Assembly: GCA_015521325.1 (NCBI GenBank) | Contig: WAOK01000063.1 | Coordinates: forward strand, 1 to 37,487 | DNA from: Desulfurococcales archaeon | GTDB lineage: Archaea; Thermoproteota; Thermoprotei_A; Sulfolobales; NBVN01 | Length of the DNA stretch: 37,487 nucleotides | Direction of reading: 5' to 3' | Part shown: one piece after another, positions 1-7,552 of the stretch | Numbering within the stretch: the stretch's first letter is position 1 | Layout: each line of letters starts with the position of its first letter | Made by a program: the position numbers and the translations under genes | The notes under the pieces: generated by a model | The model's input: the letters and a program-made list of their open reading frames with translations, nothing else | The model's database searches: none | Told to the model about the DNA's origin: nothing

Positions 1-657
1 GGCGAGTCACTGCATAAGAGGAGGTACAGGGTGGTCTCGCACCCAGCAGCATTGAAGACAACGCTCGCAGCAGCGATGTACTACTTGGCAAGGGAGCCCG
101 AGAGACTAATAGACCCTATGTGCGGTGGGGGCACAATACCCGCTGAGGCAGTGCAGATAGGGCTTGGCATACCGATCTCGCGCTACAGGCGCGACTACAT
201 GTATAGGAGGCTCCCCCTTTACTCGCCTGACGAAGAGGCCGAGGCACTATCCTCTTACAGACCCAGGAGACGTGATGTCATGCCGTGGTGTACGGACATA
301 AGCCATAAATCAGTCTATATAGCCATAAGGAACCTGTTGAGCGCTGGCATCGAAGAACATGTGACCCTAGGGATCTGGGACGCCGAGGATCCCTTCCTAT
401 ACGAGCTCTCCAGAGCTGATGCTGTGATAACTAACCCACCCTATGGGATAAGGTCACATAACCCGAGGAAGATACCGGCATTCTACCAAGGCTTTATTAG
501 GGCAGCGAGGGACGGGGGCATATCCACGATTGTCTGCATCACTCCCAGGGTGAGGGATATGGTCGCGGCTGTAAAGCGTGCTGAGGGCGTGGTTGAGGAC
601 GTTATTCATGTTATGCATGGCGGGCTGAGAGCCGGCATTCTCAAGATCAGGCTCTAG
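1..657 (+). CDS. THUMP-type RNA N2-methylguanosine methyltransferase, 5'-truncated by the window edge
   Basis: The reading frame is open from base 1, so the gene starts outside the window; the in-frame GTG at 31 is internal. Bases 1-30 already encode GESLHKRRYR, the junction motif seen before the methyltransferase domain of Trm14/RlmL/TrmG10-type enzymes. What is visible is the Rossmann methyltransferase domain: SAM-binding motif I (DPMCGGGT) and catalytic motif IV (NPPYG). The N-terminal THUMP RNA-binding domain expected for the family must lie upstream. The likely role is transfer of a methyl group from S-adenosylmethionine to the N2 of a guanosine in tRNA; a 23S rRNA target is the alternative. 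It ends 4 bases inside the convergent Mrp-type gene. The family is clear, the exact target is not. Confidence 0.85.
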   Translation, partial: GESLHKRRYRVVSHPAALKTTLAAAMYYLAREPERLIDPMCGGGTIPAEAVQIGLGIPISRYRRDYMYRRLPLYSPDEEAEALSSYRPRRRDVMPWCTDISHKSVYIAIRNLLSAGIEEHVTLGIWDAEDPFLYELSRADAVITNPPYGIRSHNPRKIPAFYQGFIRAARDGGISTIVCITPRVRDMVAAVKRAEGVVEDVIHVMHGGLRAGILKIRL

Positions 658-1505
658 GCTTGTTTCTCCAGAGCCTTAAGGATCTCTGATGCTGCATCAA
701 TCACTGCCCTCTTCCAGGCGCTCTCTAACCTGAAATACTTTCGGAGCTCTCCCCTCGAGACGTGCTTGGCTAGCTCGGGATCGATAGGTATCTCAGCAAG
801 TACTTTCACATTAGTAGGTACTGAGACCTCCCCGAATATCTCGTGCCTAGTTCCACACACAGGACACCTAAAGTACGCCATGTTAATGACAACGCCGAGG
901 AGGGGAGCACCAATAATTCTTAGAAAGTTGATGGCCTTCTGAACCACATGCTTAACAAGCCCACCAGGGATCGTTACCAGTACCGCCCCGCCGAGCCTTG
1001 GCTTGAGGTACCTCAGTATCGTTAGTGCCTCATCACCTGTACCGGGGGGTAGGTCAACTAGAAGATACTCCGTCTGGCCCCAGTCAGTCAGGGAGAGGAG
1101 GTCAAGTATCGCCCTTGTCTTTATTGGGCCCCTCCACGCCAGCGGTGTGTCCTTCCTCTCGAGCGCTAAATCCACTGAGACTATGCCCACACCATCAGCC
1201 ATTACTGGAAGTATCCTCCCCTCTTTCGTAGCCCTCATAGAATCGTTGACCACCCCCATTAGCCACGGTATCGATGGCCCATGTAGGTCGGCATCCAATA
1301 TGGCGACATTCTTGCCTAGCTCCCTTAATGCGAGCGCTAGCGACGCTGTCATTAGGGACTTACCCACACCTCCCTTACCTGACATGACGGGGATCACTTG
1401 CCTTATCCCGCTGGTTGATTCCCTGACCTTTTTGAGGAGTTCCTCCATTATCTTTGCCGCCCTCCCTGCGTCGACAAGGGGACCGCTACTCAGTCTGAAC
1501 TTCAT
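654..1505 (-). CDS. Mrp/NBP35-family ATPase, Fe-S cluster carrier
   Basis: This 283-residue cytosolic P-loop ATPase of the MinD/ParA superfamily is the archaeal relative of Mrp and NBP35/ApbC, which assemble or carry Fe-S clusters for delivery to apoproteins. The deviant Walker A motif GKGGVGKS lies near residue 44, followed by switch motifs DADLHGPS and LVDLPPGTGD, all diagnostic of the family. A CPVCG pair near residue 215 is the expected cluster-bridging CxxC. The ATG start is preceded by a strong GAGGGGG ribosome-binding site. The window encodes many Fe-S proteins (hydrogenase small subunit, two ferredoxins), so a client pool is at hand, though no direct link is shown. Length is normal. 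Confidence 0.9.
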   Translation of the reverse strand: MKFRLSSGPLVDAGRAAKIMEELLKKVRESTSGIRQVIPVMSGKGGVGKSLMTASLALALRELGKNVAILDADLHGPSIPWLMGVVNDSMRATKEGRILPVMADGVGIVSVDLALERKDTPLAWRGPIKTRAILDLLSLTDWGQTEYLLVDLPPGTGDEALTILRYLKPRLGGAVLVTIPGGLVKHVVQKAINFLRIIGAPLLGVVINMAYFRCPVCGTRHEIFGEVSVPTNVKVLAEIPIDPELAKHVSRGELRKYFRLESAWKRAVIDAASEILKALEKQA

Positions 1506-1564
1506 TCCGCCCCCTCATGTTATTGTTGAGCAAGCATTATCATTGTAATTAGGGGAAAGTAAGA

Positions 1565-2299
1565 GTGCCTGTGAACACCAGCATATTCGGTATACTGAGG
1601 GCGCCCGCCGAGATGCTTGACAAGCTGGTCTCGCAAGCAGAGATCATTGAATGGGCGGGCATGAAGGCCGTTAGGAAGAGGTTCACAAAGCACATAGGTC
1701 TACTGAAATGGATACCCGCCGCCATAGTCTTTAGGGCGGCGTATAGATTCGCGATAAGCCCTAAAGAGAGGTTGCGAAGAGAGGTCTCGTTCTTCTCCAG
1801 AGGGTGGGGTAATTTATTAGTTCCTAGGGTTCTCAAGGTTGATGAGGATAGGTTTGAGTTAATTAGGGAGTTCATTGATGGGCGAAGACTCGACCCAAGA
1901 AAAGACTGTGGAGTTATTGGAACGGCGCTTGGTTCGATCCACGATAGGGGGGCCGCATTAGGCGATACGAAGCCATCCAACTTCCTAGTTGTTGACGGCA
2001 GGGTAGCCTTAATTGATGCCGAGCAGTCACTCCTCGATGCGAAACCGTACGAGATGGGGTGGGATCTTCTCCTAACAGCTCTTTTCTTCGCGTTCTTCTA
2101 TATAGCTGACACCGCGTCTTTCCGCTCTTGTGTCAGGGACTTCATTAACGCCTATGTTGAGGCTGGCGGGAGGGAGAGCGCCTTAGATGGTGTTAGTAGT
2201 ATAAGGAATAGTGGGCTTGCTGTAGTGATCCCTTTGATGCACCTACATATATTCATTAAGGAAATTGAGGAAGCAAAGGAAAAAGCAGTTTTACCTTAG
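1565..2299 (+). CDS. Diverged protein-kinase-like (RIO/Bud32-type fold) protein
   Basis: This 244-residue protein has the core of a kinase-like catalytic loop near residues 124-140: HDRGAALGDTKPSNF resembles the H-x-x-G-x-x-x-GD-x-KPxN pattern of Bud32/RIO-type and aminoglycoside-type kinases, and VALIDAEQS follows where DFG normally sits. An N-lobe lysine is not obvious, and the DFG triplet reads DAE, so catalysis may be altered. The segment LLLTALFFAFFYIA is hydrophobic and may be buried or a membrane contact. The start is GTG 1565; GTG 1571 is equally possible, because a TATA-like TTGTAATTAG lies about 25 bases before it. It overlaps the zinc-ribbon gene tail-to-tail by 9 bases. Substrate is unknown. 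Confidence 0.6.
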   Translation: MPVNTSIFGILRAPAEMLDKLVSQAEIIEWAGMKAVRKRFTKHIGLLKWIPAAIVFRAAYRFAISPKERLRREVSFFSRGWGNLLVPRVLKVDEDRFELIREFIDGRRLDPRKDCGVIGTALGSIHDRGAALGDTKPSNFLVVDGRVALIDAEQSLLDAKPYEMGWDLLLTALFFAFFYIADTASFRSCVRDFINAYVEAGGRESALDGVSSIRNSGLAVVIPLMHLHIFIKEIEEAKEKAVLP

Positions 2300-2491
2300 C
2301 CTATATATTGTGACGGCCTTAGGCTCTCTCTTCACTATGAGGTGCTGGACGATCTCTCTGTACCCGCAGTAGGTGCACCTTATTATGTGGGTGACCTCCC
2401 TACGCCCGTTGTGCCCGCTCGCCTCCACGATGTACGTCGCCTTCGCTCCGCACCTGGGGCACCTTAGGCCGTTCCCATTCCCCCACTTCAT
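2291..2491 (-). CDS. Small zinc-ribbon protein
   Basis: This 66-residue protein carries one zinc-ribbon: CPRCG at residues 11-15 and CTYCG at 39-43, giving four cysteine ligands (C11, C14, C39, C42) on two knuckles about 25 residues apart. Such ribbons occur in archaeal transcription and translation proteins and in many uncharacterised small proteins. Nothing beyond the ribbon points to a specific role. The ATG start has a GAGGGTGAT ribosome-binding site a few bases upstream. It stands alone and converges with the kinase-like gene. The remaining 3' neighbour space (2492-2628) holds no gene that I can support. Confidence 0.7.
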   Translation of the reverse strand: MKWGNGNGLRCPRCGAKATYIVEASGHNGRREVTHIIRCTYCGYREIVQHLIVKREPKAVTIYRLR

Positions 2492-2628
2492 CCATTATCA
2501 CCCTCGTCTCCTCTACATACGTTCGCTAGCTGTTACCAGCTTGCGCTGTCCCCTGACAGCTTCCCTACTAATCCTATTACAGTGAGGTGGGTAAAATACG
2601 CGGCTGAATTAGAAGATTATTCTCTAAA

Positions 2629-3975
2629 TCAATACCTCCCAGACACCCTATCAAGGAACTCGTCGATCATCTCCTTTATTGTTGGTCCCTCCCTTATCAC
2701 TAGCTCCCACTGAACCCTTACCACAGGCTTGTCGATCTTAATGAGCCTCGTTATGTCGGCAGGGGTGCCGAGCACGACCGTGTCGGCATCAATGCGTTTG
2801 ATCGTCTCCTCAAGGTCCCTTAGCTGCTCTGGTGTGTAGCCCGTTGAGGGCAGCACCTCCTTCATGTGTGGGTACTCCTCATACATCTTCTTGATTATGC
2901 CAACAGCGAACGGTTTAGGATCTATTATCTCAGCCGCACCGTACTTCTTGGCTGCCACATACCCGGCTCCATAGGGCAGGCCTCCGTGAGTTACTGACGG
3001 CGAGTCCTCTATGACCACGACCCTCTTGCCCTCGATGAGCTCGGGCTTATCTACTGTGACCTCCATGTCGGCTAGGGCTATCTTCGCCTTCGGGTTCACG
3101 CGCCTTATGTTGTTAACGACCCTCTCTATGTCCTCCTTCCTTGCCTGCGAGACCTTGTTGACAATGACAGCGTCAGCAAGCCTCGTGTTGACCTCGCCCG
3201 GGAAAGAGCCTATCTCATGGCCCGGCCTCATGGCGTCCGCGACGGTTATCATGTAATCGAACTTATAGAATGGATAGTCGTTGTTGCCGCCGTCCCACAG
3301 GATCACGTCGCCGAGCCTCTCCGCCTCTCTCAGCACGGCGCCGTAGTCCACGCCAGCAAGCACGACGAGGCCCATCCTTATGTACTGCTCGTACTCCTCC
3401 CTCTCCTCTATAGTGACGCCGTACCTCTCGAGATCAGCGTACTCACGGAATATCTGGACGACCATCTTCTCTAAGTCTCCATAAGCCATTGGGTGCCTCA
3501 CCGGCACGGGCTTTACGCCCCTAGCCATGAGTTCCCTAACAACCGCCCTAGACACTGTTGACTTGCCCGCGCCAGTCCTAACCGCCGTAACCGCTATGAT
3601 TGGCCTGAAGGATGAGAGCATGGTCTCTCTGGGAGAGAGGATCTTGAAGCTGGCGCCAGCGGCCAGCGCCTCAGAGAGTATCCTACCAACCGCCTCATAG
3701 GTTAGGTCGGAGTAGGAGAGCACTACCTCGTCTACGTGGAACTCCTTTATGAGGTCACCGAGCTTTTCTTCGGGGAATATCGGTATGCCGTCGGGGTAAA
3801 GGGAGCCAGCGAGCGAGGGAGGGTATCTCCGCCTCTCGACGCCGGGTATCTGGGCAGCTGTGAAAGCCACCACCTCATATTCGGGGTTGTTTCTGTAGAA
3901 GACGTTAAAGTTGTGGAAGTCCCTGCCCCCTGCACCAACTATTATTATTCTCTTGCGGGGCGCCAAAGCCTGCAC
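2629..3975 (-). CDS. Cyclic 2,3-diphosphoglycerate synthetase-family P-loop protein
   Basis: The protein (about 448 residues) matches the archaeal cyclic 2,3-diphosphoglycerate synthetase family, which in methanogens closes 2,3-bisphosphoglycerate into the thermoprotective solute cDPG using ATP. An N-terminal Rossmann-like part begins IIIVGAGGRDFHNF, and a P-loop RTGAGKST lies near residues 134-141. The middle contains DGGNNDYPF and VIVNKVSQ, a nucleotide-binding NKxx-like motif. Many crenarchaea carry this family without known cDPG, so the true substrate here is open. A TATA box centred near 4000 predicts transcription starting about 3975, so GTG 3975 or the in-frame TTG 3978 is a leaderless start. 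The next gene upstream is the acyl-CoA synthetase subunit, 66 bases away with its own promoter. Confidence 0.75.
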   Translation of the reverse strand: MQALAPRKRIIIVGAGGRDFHNFNVFYRNNPEYEVVAFTAAQIPGVERRRYPPSLAGSLYPDGIPIFPEEKLGDLIKEFHVDEVVLSYSDLTYEAVGRILSEALAAGASFKILSPRETMLSSFRPIIAVTAVRTGAGKSTVSRAVVRELMARGVKPVPVRHPMAYGDLEKMVVQIFREYADLERYGVTIEEREEYEQYIRMGLVVLAGVDYGAVLREAERLGDVILWDGGNNDYPFYKFDYMITVADAMRPGHEIGSFPGEVNTRLADAVIVNKVSQARKEDIERVVNNIRRVNPKAKIALADMEVTVDKPELIEGKRVVVIEDSPSVTHGGLPYGAGYVAAKKYGAAEIIDPKPFAVGIIKKMYEEYPHMKEVLPSTGYTPEQLRDLEETIKRIDADTVVLGTPADITRLIKIDKPVVRVQWELVIREGPTIKEMIDEFLDRVSGRY

Positions 3976-3995
3976 CAAGAGATATGCGACCGTTC

Positions 3996-4005
3996 GATAA
4001 AAATT
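3996..4005 (-). promoter_or_regulatory. TATA box for the cDPG synthetase-family gene
   Basis: On the minus strand the sequence AATTTTTATC is an archaeal TATA box. Its centre lies about 25 bases before GTG 3975, so the transcript is expected to have almost no leader. This spacing was used to choose the start codon. Confidence 0.55.
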
Positions 4006-4041
4006 ATTTCCCGTTAGGTGAAACTTATTTAGAATAATATA

Positions 4042-5424
4042 TCAGGCCAAGCCTTTCGAGCGAAGCCACTCTACGTAGTCCTTCAGAGCGCGGAGGGTCT
4101 TCACACCCCTCTCAGGAGTCGGGAACACCGGTATGCCCTTCTTATGCATCTTCAACCTCTCAACTTCCTCCACCTCACCGCCCCCCAGATATATTGGCAC
4201 AATGACCTTACCCTTCCCGTACCATTTCTCAATGACCTCCGCAGCCCCCTCAATCGGGTCGCCGAATATCGTTATGATCGCGTCTATGTCCTCGTCTTTG
4301 AATAGTTCCTCGAACGCCGCATCGTATCTCGCGGCGTCAGCGTCGCCCGTTAGGTCGAGTGGGTTCTTTATGATGCAGTGCGAGGGTAGCTTACTCCTCA
4401 GTGCCGACGCCACGTCCTCCTTGAGCTGGTTCATCTTAAAGCCCAACATCTCCGCGTAGTCTGTTGAGACTATTCCGGAGCCGCCAGAGGACGTCACTAT
4501 CTGCACAGTCTTCACGAGCTTCCGAGGTAGCATCGAGAGTCCCTTGGCGTAGTCGTAGAGTTCCTCGAGCGAGTCAACAGGAATAGCGCCGACTTTCTTG
4601 AATGCTGCTAGGTAGACCTTATAAGAGCCAGCTAAGGAGCCGGTATGTGACGCTACTGCCTTAGCACCTGACTCCGTCCTTCCAGACTTGAACACTATGA
4701 CTGGCTTCTTTCTGCTGACCTCCTCGGCCACCTCTAAGAACCTGCGTCCGTCGCTGACGGCTTCTATGTATAGTGCCACCGCCTTCGTGTTCGGGTCCTC
4801 GCCGAGGTACTCGAGCAGGTCTATCTCGTTTATGTCTGCTTTGTTTCCGAGAGCCGCCATCTTGCTTATGCCTATGCCCTCCCTCTCAGCCCAGTACTCA
4901 AAGGTGGCGGCGAAGGTGCCTGACTGAGAGACTATCGCGAGGGGTCCTGCCGCCTTTATAAGCGGCCAAGACGCACAGAGCCCAAGGTGCGGGTTGTTAA
5001 CACCTTGGCAATTGGGTCCAAGGAACCTTATGCCGTACTTTTTCGCCACGGCCTTAAGCCTCTCCTCGAGTTCCCTGCCCTCTGGCGTGCCCAGCTCCCT
5101 GAACCCGCCCGATATTACCACAGCGGCCTTCACACCCTTTTCTCCCGCTTCTTCCATGGCGTCGGGGACGAATCTCGCGGGAATAACGAATACCGCTAGG
5201 TCAACCTCATCCGGCACCTCCTTTATGGAGGGATACGCCTTGAGCCCCAGGATCTCGCCTGCCTTAGGATTAATTGGGTAGACCTTTCCCTTAAAGCCAG
5301 CGTCTATGATATTCTTGAGTATGATATGCCCAGTCTTCTTGGGGTTTCTCGACGCGCCAATAACGGCTACTGACCTTGGTTCGAAGAGGGCCTTTATCCT
5401 CTCGTCGACCATTAGCTGCACCAT
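4042..5424 (-). CDS. Acyl-CoA synthetase (ADP/NDP-forming), alpha subunit
   Basis: This 460-residue protein is the alpha subunit type of the archaeal ADP-forming acetyl/acyl-CoA synthetase, which converts acyl-CoA, ADP and phosphate to the free acid, CoA and ATP: the energy-conserving last step of peptide and sugar fermentation. The CoA-binding Rossmann domain opens with FEPRSVAVIGAS; the ligase-CoA part has GPNCQG and SQSGTF; the motif ASHTGSLAGS near residue 257 carries the histidine that is transiently phosphorylated in this family. The beta (ATP-grasp) subunit is not in the window, so it must be encoded elsewhere. Its start is ATG 5424 (ATG 5412 possible), with a TATA box about 23 bases upstream. 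It fits functionally with the aminotransferase upstream and the H2-producing hydrogenase. Confidence 0.88.
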   Translation of the reverse strand: MVQLMVDERIKALFEPRSVAVIGASRNPKKTGHIILKNIIDAGFKGKVYPINPKAGEILGLKAYPSIKEVPDEVDLAVFVIPARFVPDAMEEAGEKGVKAAVVISGGFRELGTPEGRELEERLKAVAKKYGIRFLGPNCQGVNNPHLGLCASWPLIKAAGPLAIVSQSGTFAATFEYWAEREGIGISKMAALGNKADINEIDLLEYLGEDPNTKAVALYIEAVSDGRRFLEVAEEVSRKKPVIVFKSGRTESGAKAVASHTGSLAGSYKVYLAAFKKVGAIPVDSLEELYDYAKGLSMLPRKLVKTVQIVTSSGGSGIVSTDYAEMLGFKMNQLKEDVASALRSKLPSHCIIKNPLDLTGDADAARYDAAFEELFKDEDIDAIITIFGDPIEGAAEVIEKWYGKGKVIVPIYLGGGEVEEVERLKMHKKGIPVFPTPERGVKTLRALKDYVEWLRSKGLA

Positions 5425-5442
5425 TAATGGATTGGAATTAGT

Positions 5443-5451
5443 CTATAAAGG
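5443..5451 (-). promoter_or_regulatory. TATA box for the acyl-CoA synthetase alpha gene
   Basis: The minus strand reads CCTTTATAGAC, a good archaeal TATA element, with its centre about 23 bases before ATG 5424. It separates this gene from the rod-RNA locus upstream, so the rod RNA is not part of the coding transcript's leader. Confidence 0.6.
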
Positions 5452-5517
5452 AGGGCTTAATGCACTCATGTTCCTAAATAATACCTCATGACGTAGCTAA
5501 GCGAATTAATAATGAGT

Positions 5518-5593
5518 GGGGGTGAAAAAGCCATGGTCCCGAGGGAAGACCCCTTTCTAGGTCTTCACCCCGGCGACCATGGCTCTCACCCCC
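5518..5593 (-). ncRNA. Candidate rod-shaped small RNA, family unknown
   Basis: The 76 bases fold into one long rod. Reading the minus strand: GGGGGTGA pairs with TCACCCCC (8 bp), GCCATGGTC with GACCATGGC (9 bp), CCGGGG with CCTCGG (6 bp), and GAAGACC with GGTCTTC (7 bp), closed by an 8-base loop (5552-5559). That is 30 pairs with only small bulges. One position in the third stem is a U-G wobble on the minus strand but an A-C mismatch on the plus strand, and the GA/UUUU internal loop can also pair only on the minus strand; both favour minus-strand transcription. A TATA box lies about 27 bases upstream, and T-rich sequence follows the 3' end. It does not match tRNA, SRP, RNase P or a clear H/ACA layout. 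There is no ORF. Confidence 0.55.
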
Positions 5594-5615
5594 GTCATCT
5601 TCATGACTTCCGGGG

Positions 5616-5627
5616 TTAAAAATTTTA
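5616..5627 (-). promoter_or_regulatory. TATA box in front of the rod-RNA candidate
   Basis: The minus strand reads TAAAATTTTTAA. Its centre is about 27 bases from the first G of the rod stem (5593), the normal archaeal TATA-to-start distance. A short dyad GTCAT-CTTC-ATGAC (5594-5607) lies between the two. No coding start lies at the expected initiation point, which is the main reason to call this an RNA-gene promoter. Confidence 0.5.
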
Positions 5628-5670
5628 CTCATTTTCCCAGTCTATGGAAAAATAGTTAAGATAAAATTCA

Positions 5671-7029
5671 TTATGCAGCGGTCTTATCGATCGCCGCCTT
5701 TATTGCCTGGTCGAGTATTTCTGTGGCTATGTCTATGTGCTCTTCCTTTATGACGAGCGGCGGCTGTATTCTTAGGGCAGATATACCGGAGCCGAGTATT
5801 ATGAGGCCGCGCTTGAATGCCTCGTCTATCACGGCGTTCCTCAGCTTCTTGAATGGTTCCTTACTCTTCCTGTCCTTAACGAATTCTACACCTATCATTA
5901 GGCCCTTGCCCCTCACGTCGCCTATGTAGTCGTACTTGTCCTGCAGTTCCTTCAGCCTCTTCATGAAGTACTCGCCGAGCTTCGCAGCTCTCTCCGGGAG
6001 CTTCTCCTCCTCCATTATGTCGAGCACAGCTAGCGCCGCTGAGATCACTATGGGGTTAGCGCCGAGAGTGTTCTCGTGGGCGTCCGGATCCCACTCAAGG
6101 AGCTCCGCCCTAGCTACGCAGGCACCCATCGGGAGGCCGTTCGCTATGGCCTTGCTGAGGGTCATGACGTCCGGGTCTATACCGTAGTACTCGATCGCGA
6201 ACATCTTGCCCGTCCTGCCGAACCCTGTCTGAACCTCGTCGATGATTAGGTAGAAGCCGTAGTCGTTCGCCATCCTCCGCAGCTCTTTCATGAACCTCTC
6301 CGGTGCAGGCACTATGCCGCCAGCACCGAGTATGGGCTCGATTATCATGCCGGCTACCTCGTCAGGCGGTACCACGTGCTTGAAGAGGAAGTTCTCTATA
6401 TAGTCCAGCACAGCCTCTACACAGTCGTCTCCCTCAAGGCCCTTGAACGGGCAGCGGTAGGTGTTCGGGAACGGGACGTGCACGGCACCGCCCATGAACG
6501 GGAAGAACCTCCTCCTAGCCGTTAGCTTAGTTGTTGTGAACGCTAGGGAGCCGAAGGTCCTGCCGTGGAAGCCCGGCACGAACCCTATGATGTATGGTTT
6601 GCCGGGCGAGTGCCACCTGACTGCCTTGAGCGCACACTCGACTGCCTCAGTGCCTGAGTTGCCGAAGAAGACCCTCTTGTGGAAGTTGCCAGGTGTTATG
6701 GAGGTCAGTCTCTCGGCGTAGATCACCTGCAGGTAGTTGTAAAAGTCGCAGGAGTTCGTGTGGTCCAGGATGTCGGCGGTCTTCTTTATTGCCTCAACGA
6801 CCTTGGGGTGCCTGTGCCCGACGTTTGTGACGGCTATGCCGGAGCCGAAGTCGAGGAATATGTTTCCGTCAACATCCTTTATCCAGACGTAGTCGGTCTC
6901 TGCAGGAACGAGGGGCGCTGTCCTGGTCAGCGATGTTGAGAGTAGTTTCTTATCCCTCTCAATCCATTCCCTCGCCTTAGGGCCGGGTGGCTCGACCACA
7001 ATAACGGGTCTGCTCACGTTTATGGCCAT
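5671..7029 (-). CDS. Class III pyridoxal-phosphate aminotransferase (4-aminobutyrate/ornithine aminotransferase-like)
   Basis: This 452-residue fold-type I PLP enzyme of aminotransferase class III is close in length and motifs to archaeal 4-aminobutyrate, ornithine and acetylornithine aminotransferases and to the archaeal amino-acid racemases of the same subgroup. FGNSGTEAVECALK binds the PLP phosphate, GFHGRT and IIDEVQTGFGRTG are signature segments, and the Schiff-base lysine is in LSKAIANGLPMG. Start ATG 7029 has a GAGGTAAG ribosome-binding site. The TATA box (TTTTATTAAG) sits inside a perfect 20-base palindrome at 7064-7083. It is the kind of enzyme that feeds amino-acid carbon to 2-oxoacid ferredoxin oxidoreductases. 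Substrate cannot be fixed from the motifs: transamination or racemisation are both possible. Confidence 0.88.
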   Translation of the reverse strand: MAINVSRPVIVVEPPGPKAREWIERDKKLLSTSLTRTAPLVPAETDYVWIKDVDGNIFLDFGSGIAVTNVGHRHPKVVEAIKKTADILDHTNSCDFYNYLQVIYAERLTSITPGNFHKRVFFGNSGTEAVECALKAVRWHSPGKPYIIGFVPGFHGRTFGSLAFTTTKLTARRRFFPFMGGAVHVPFPNTYRCPFKGLEGDDCVEAVLDYIENFLFKHVVPPDEVAGMIIEPILGAGGIVPAPERFMKELRRMANDYGFYLIIDEVQTGFGRTGKMFAIEYYGIDPDVMTLSKAIANGLPMGACVARAELLEWDPDAHENTLGANPIVISAALAVLDIMEEEKLPERAAKLGEYFMKRLKELQDKYDYIGDVRGKGLMIGVEFVKDRKSKEPFKKLRNAVIDEAFKRGLIILGSGISALRIQPPLVIKEEHIDIATEILDQAIKAAIDKTAA

Positions 7030-7063
7030 AATTACTTACCTCAGTTATGCACCGCATCAACTT

Positions 7064-7083
7064 AATAAAAGAGAACTTTTATT
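7064..7083. promoter_or_regulatory. Perfect palindrome overlapping the aminotransferase TATA box
   Basis: AATAAAAG-AGAA-CTTTTATT is a perfect 8-bp dyad with a 4-base centre. Its right-to-left half contains the minus-strand TATA element of the aminotransferase gene (start 7029). A protein bound here would block TBP, so it reads as an operator. It also lies just beyond the stop of the MntR-type gene (7100), for which it could alternatively act as a weak T-rich terminator. Confidence 0.45.
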
Positions 7084-7099
7084 TCAACGAGATAAGACC

Positions 7100-7552
7100 C
7101 TACCTAATCCTTGCTATAACACGTACCCTACAGGAAGCTGGAGGCGGTGTTGTGCACTTTATAGGGTCTGAGTGAGGACATCTCTCGGGTTTTCCCATGC
7201 CCTCCCAGATCTTTAGGGCCTTATCCATGGGTATGAGTACCTCTATCTCCCTGGCCAGTCTGCATGCCTCATCTGGGTCGAGGCCGAGCCTGCTGAGGGC
7301 TGTCTCTATTATTGTGTGTTTAATAAACATGTCTGTGCATATTGAGAGCCCCTCTTTCGTTAAGGTATAGCCGCCGTTGACCCTTCTCAAGAGTCCGAAC
7401 CTCATCAGCTTCTTCAGCATAAGGGAAGCCGTTGGCTTAGCTACGCCCAGGTACCTGGCGACGTCGCTTATCCTCGCCGTCCCTCTTACGTGGCTGAGGT
7501 GGTACACAACCATTAAGTAGTCGATGTCCCTCGGGCTGAAGAGGCTAGGCAC
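7100..7552 (-). CDS. DtxR/MntR-family metal-dependent regulator
   Basis: This 150-residue protein has an N-terminal winged helix (ARISDVARYLGVAKPTASLM, about residues 25-44) followed by the helical metal-binding/dimerisation domain typical of DtxR/MntR/IdeR regulators. The segment RCPHSDPI near the C terminus corresponds to the CPHG-type metal-ligand stretch of the family; the C-terminal SH3-like domain of DtxR is absent, as in MntR. The GTG start overlaps the permease stop by 8 bases, so it is the last gene of the metal ABC transporter operon and probably represses that operon when Mn, Fe or Zn is plentiful. The metal is not decided by sequence. Confidence 0.85.
   Translation of the reverse strand: MPSLFSPRDIDYLMVVYHLSHVRGTARISDVARYLGVAKPTASLMLKKLMRFGLLRRVNGGYTLTKEGLSICTDMFIKHTIIETALSRLGLDPDEACRLAREIEVLIPMDKALKIWEGMGKPERCPHSDPIKCTTPPPASCRVRVIARIR

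Noticed and set aside
1003-1548. Long plus-strand frame opposite the Mrp/NBP35 gene
   Set aside because: It is the antisense shadow of a well-conserved gene and has no recognisable domain; several other shadow frames across the window were left out for the same reason.
5518-5593. H/ACA guide RNA or a simple terminator at the rod-RNA locus
   Set aside because: The internal loop is too small for a pseudouridylation pocket and there is no clear ACA box after the lower stem. Archaeal terminators are T tracts and do not need a 30-pair rod.
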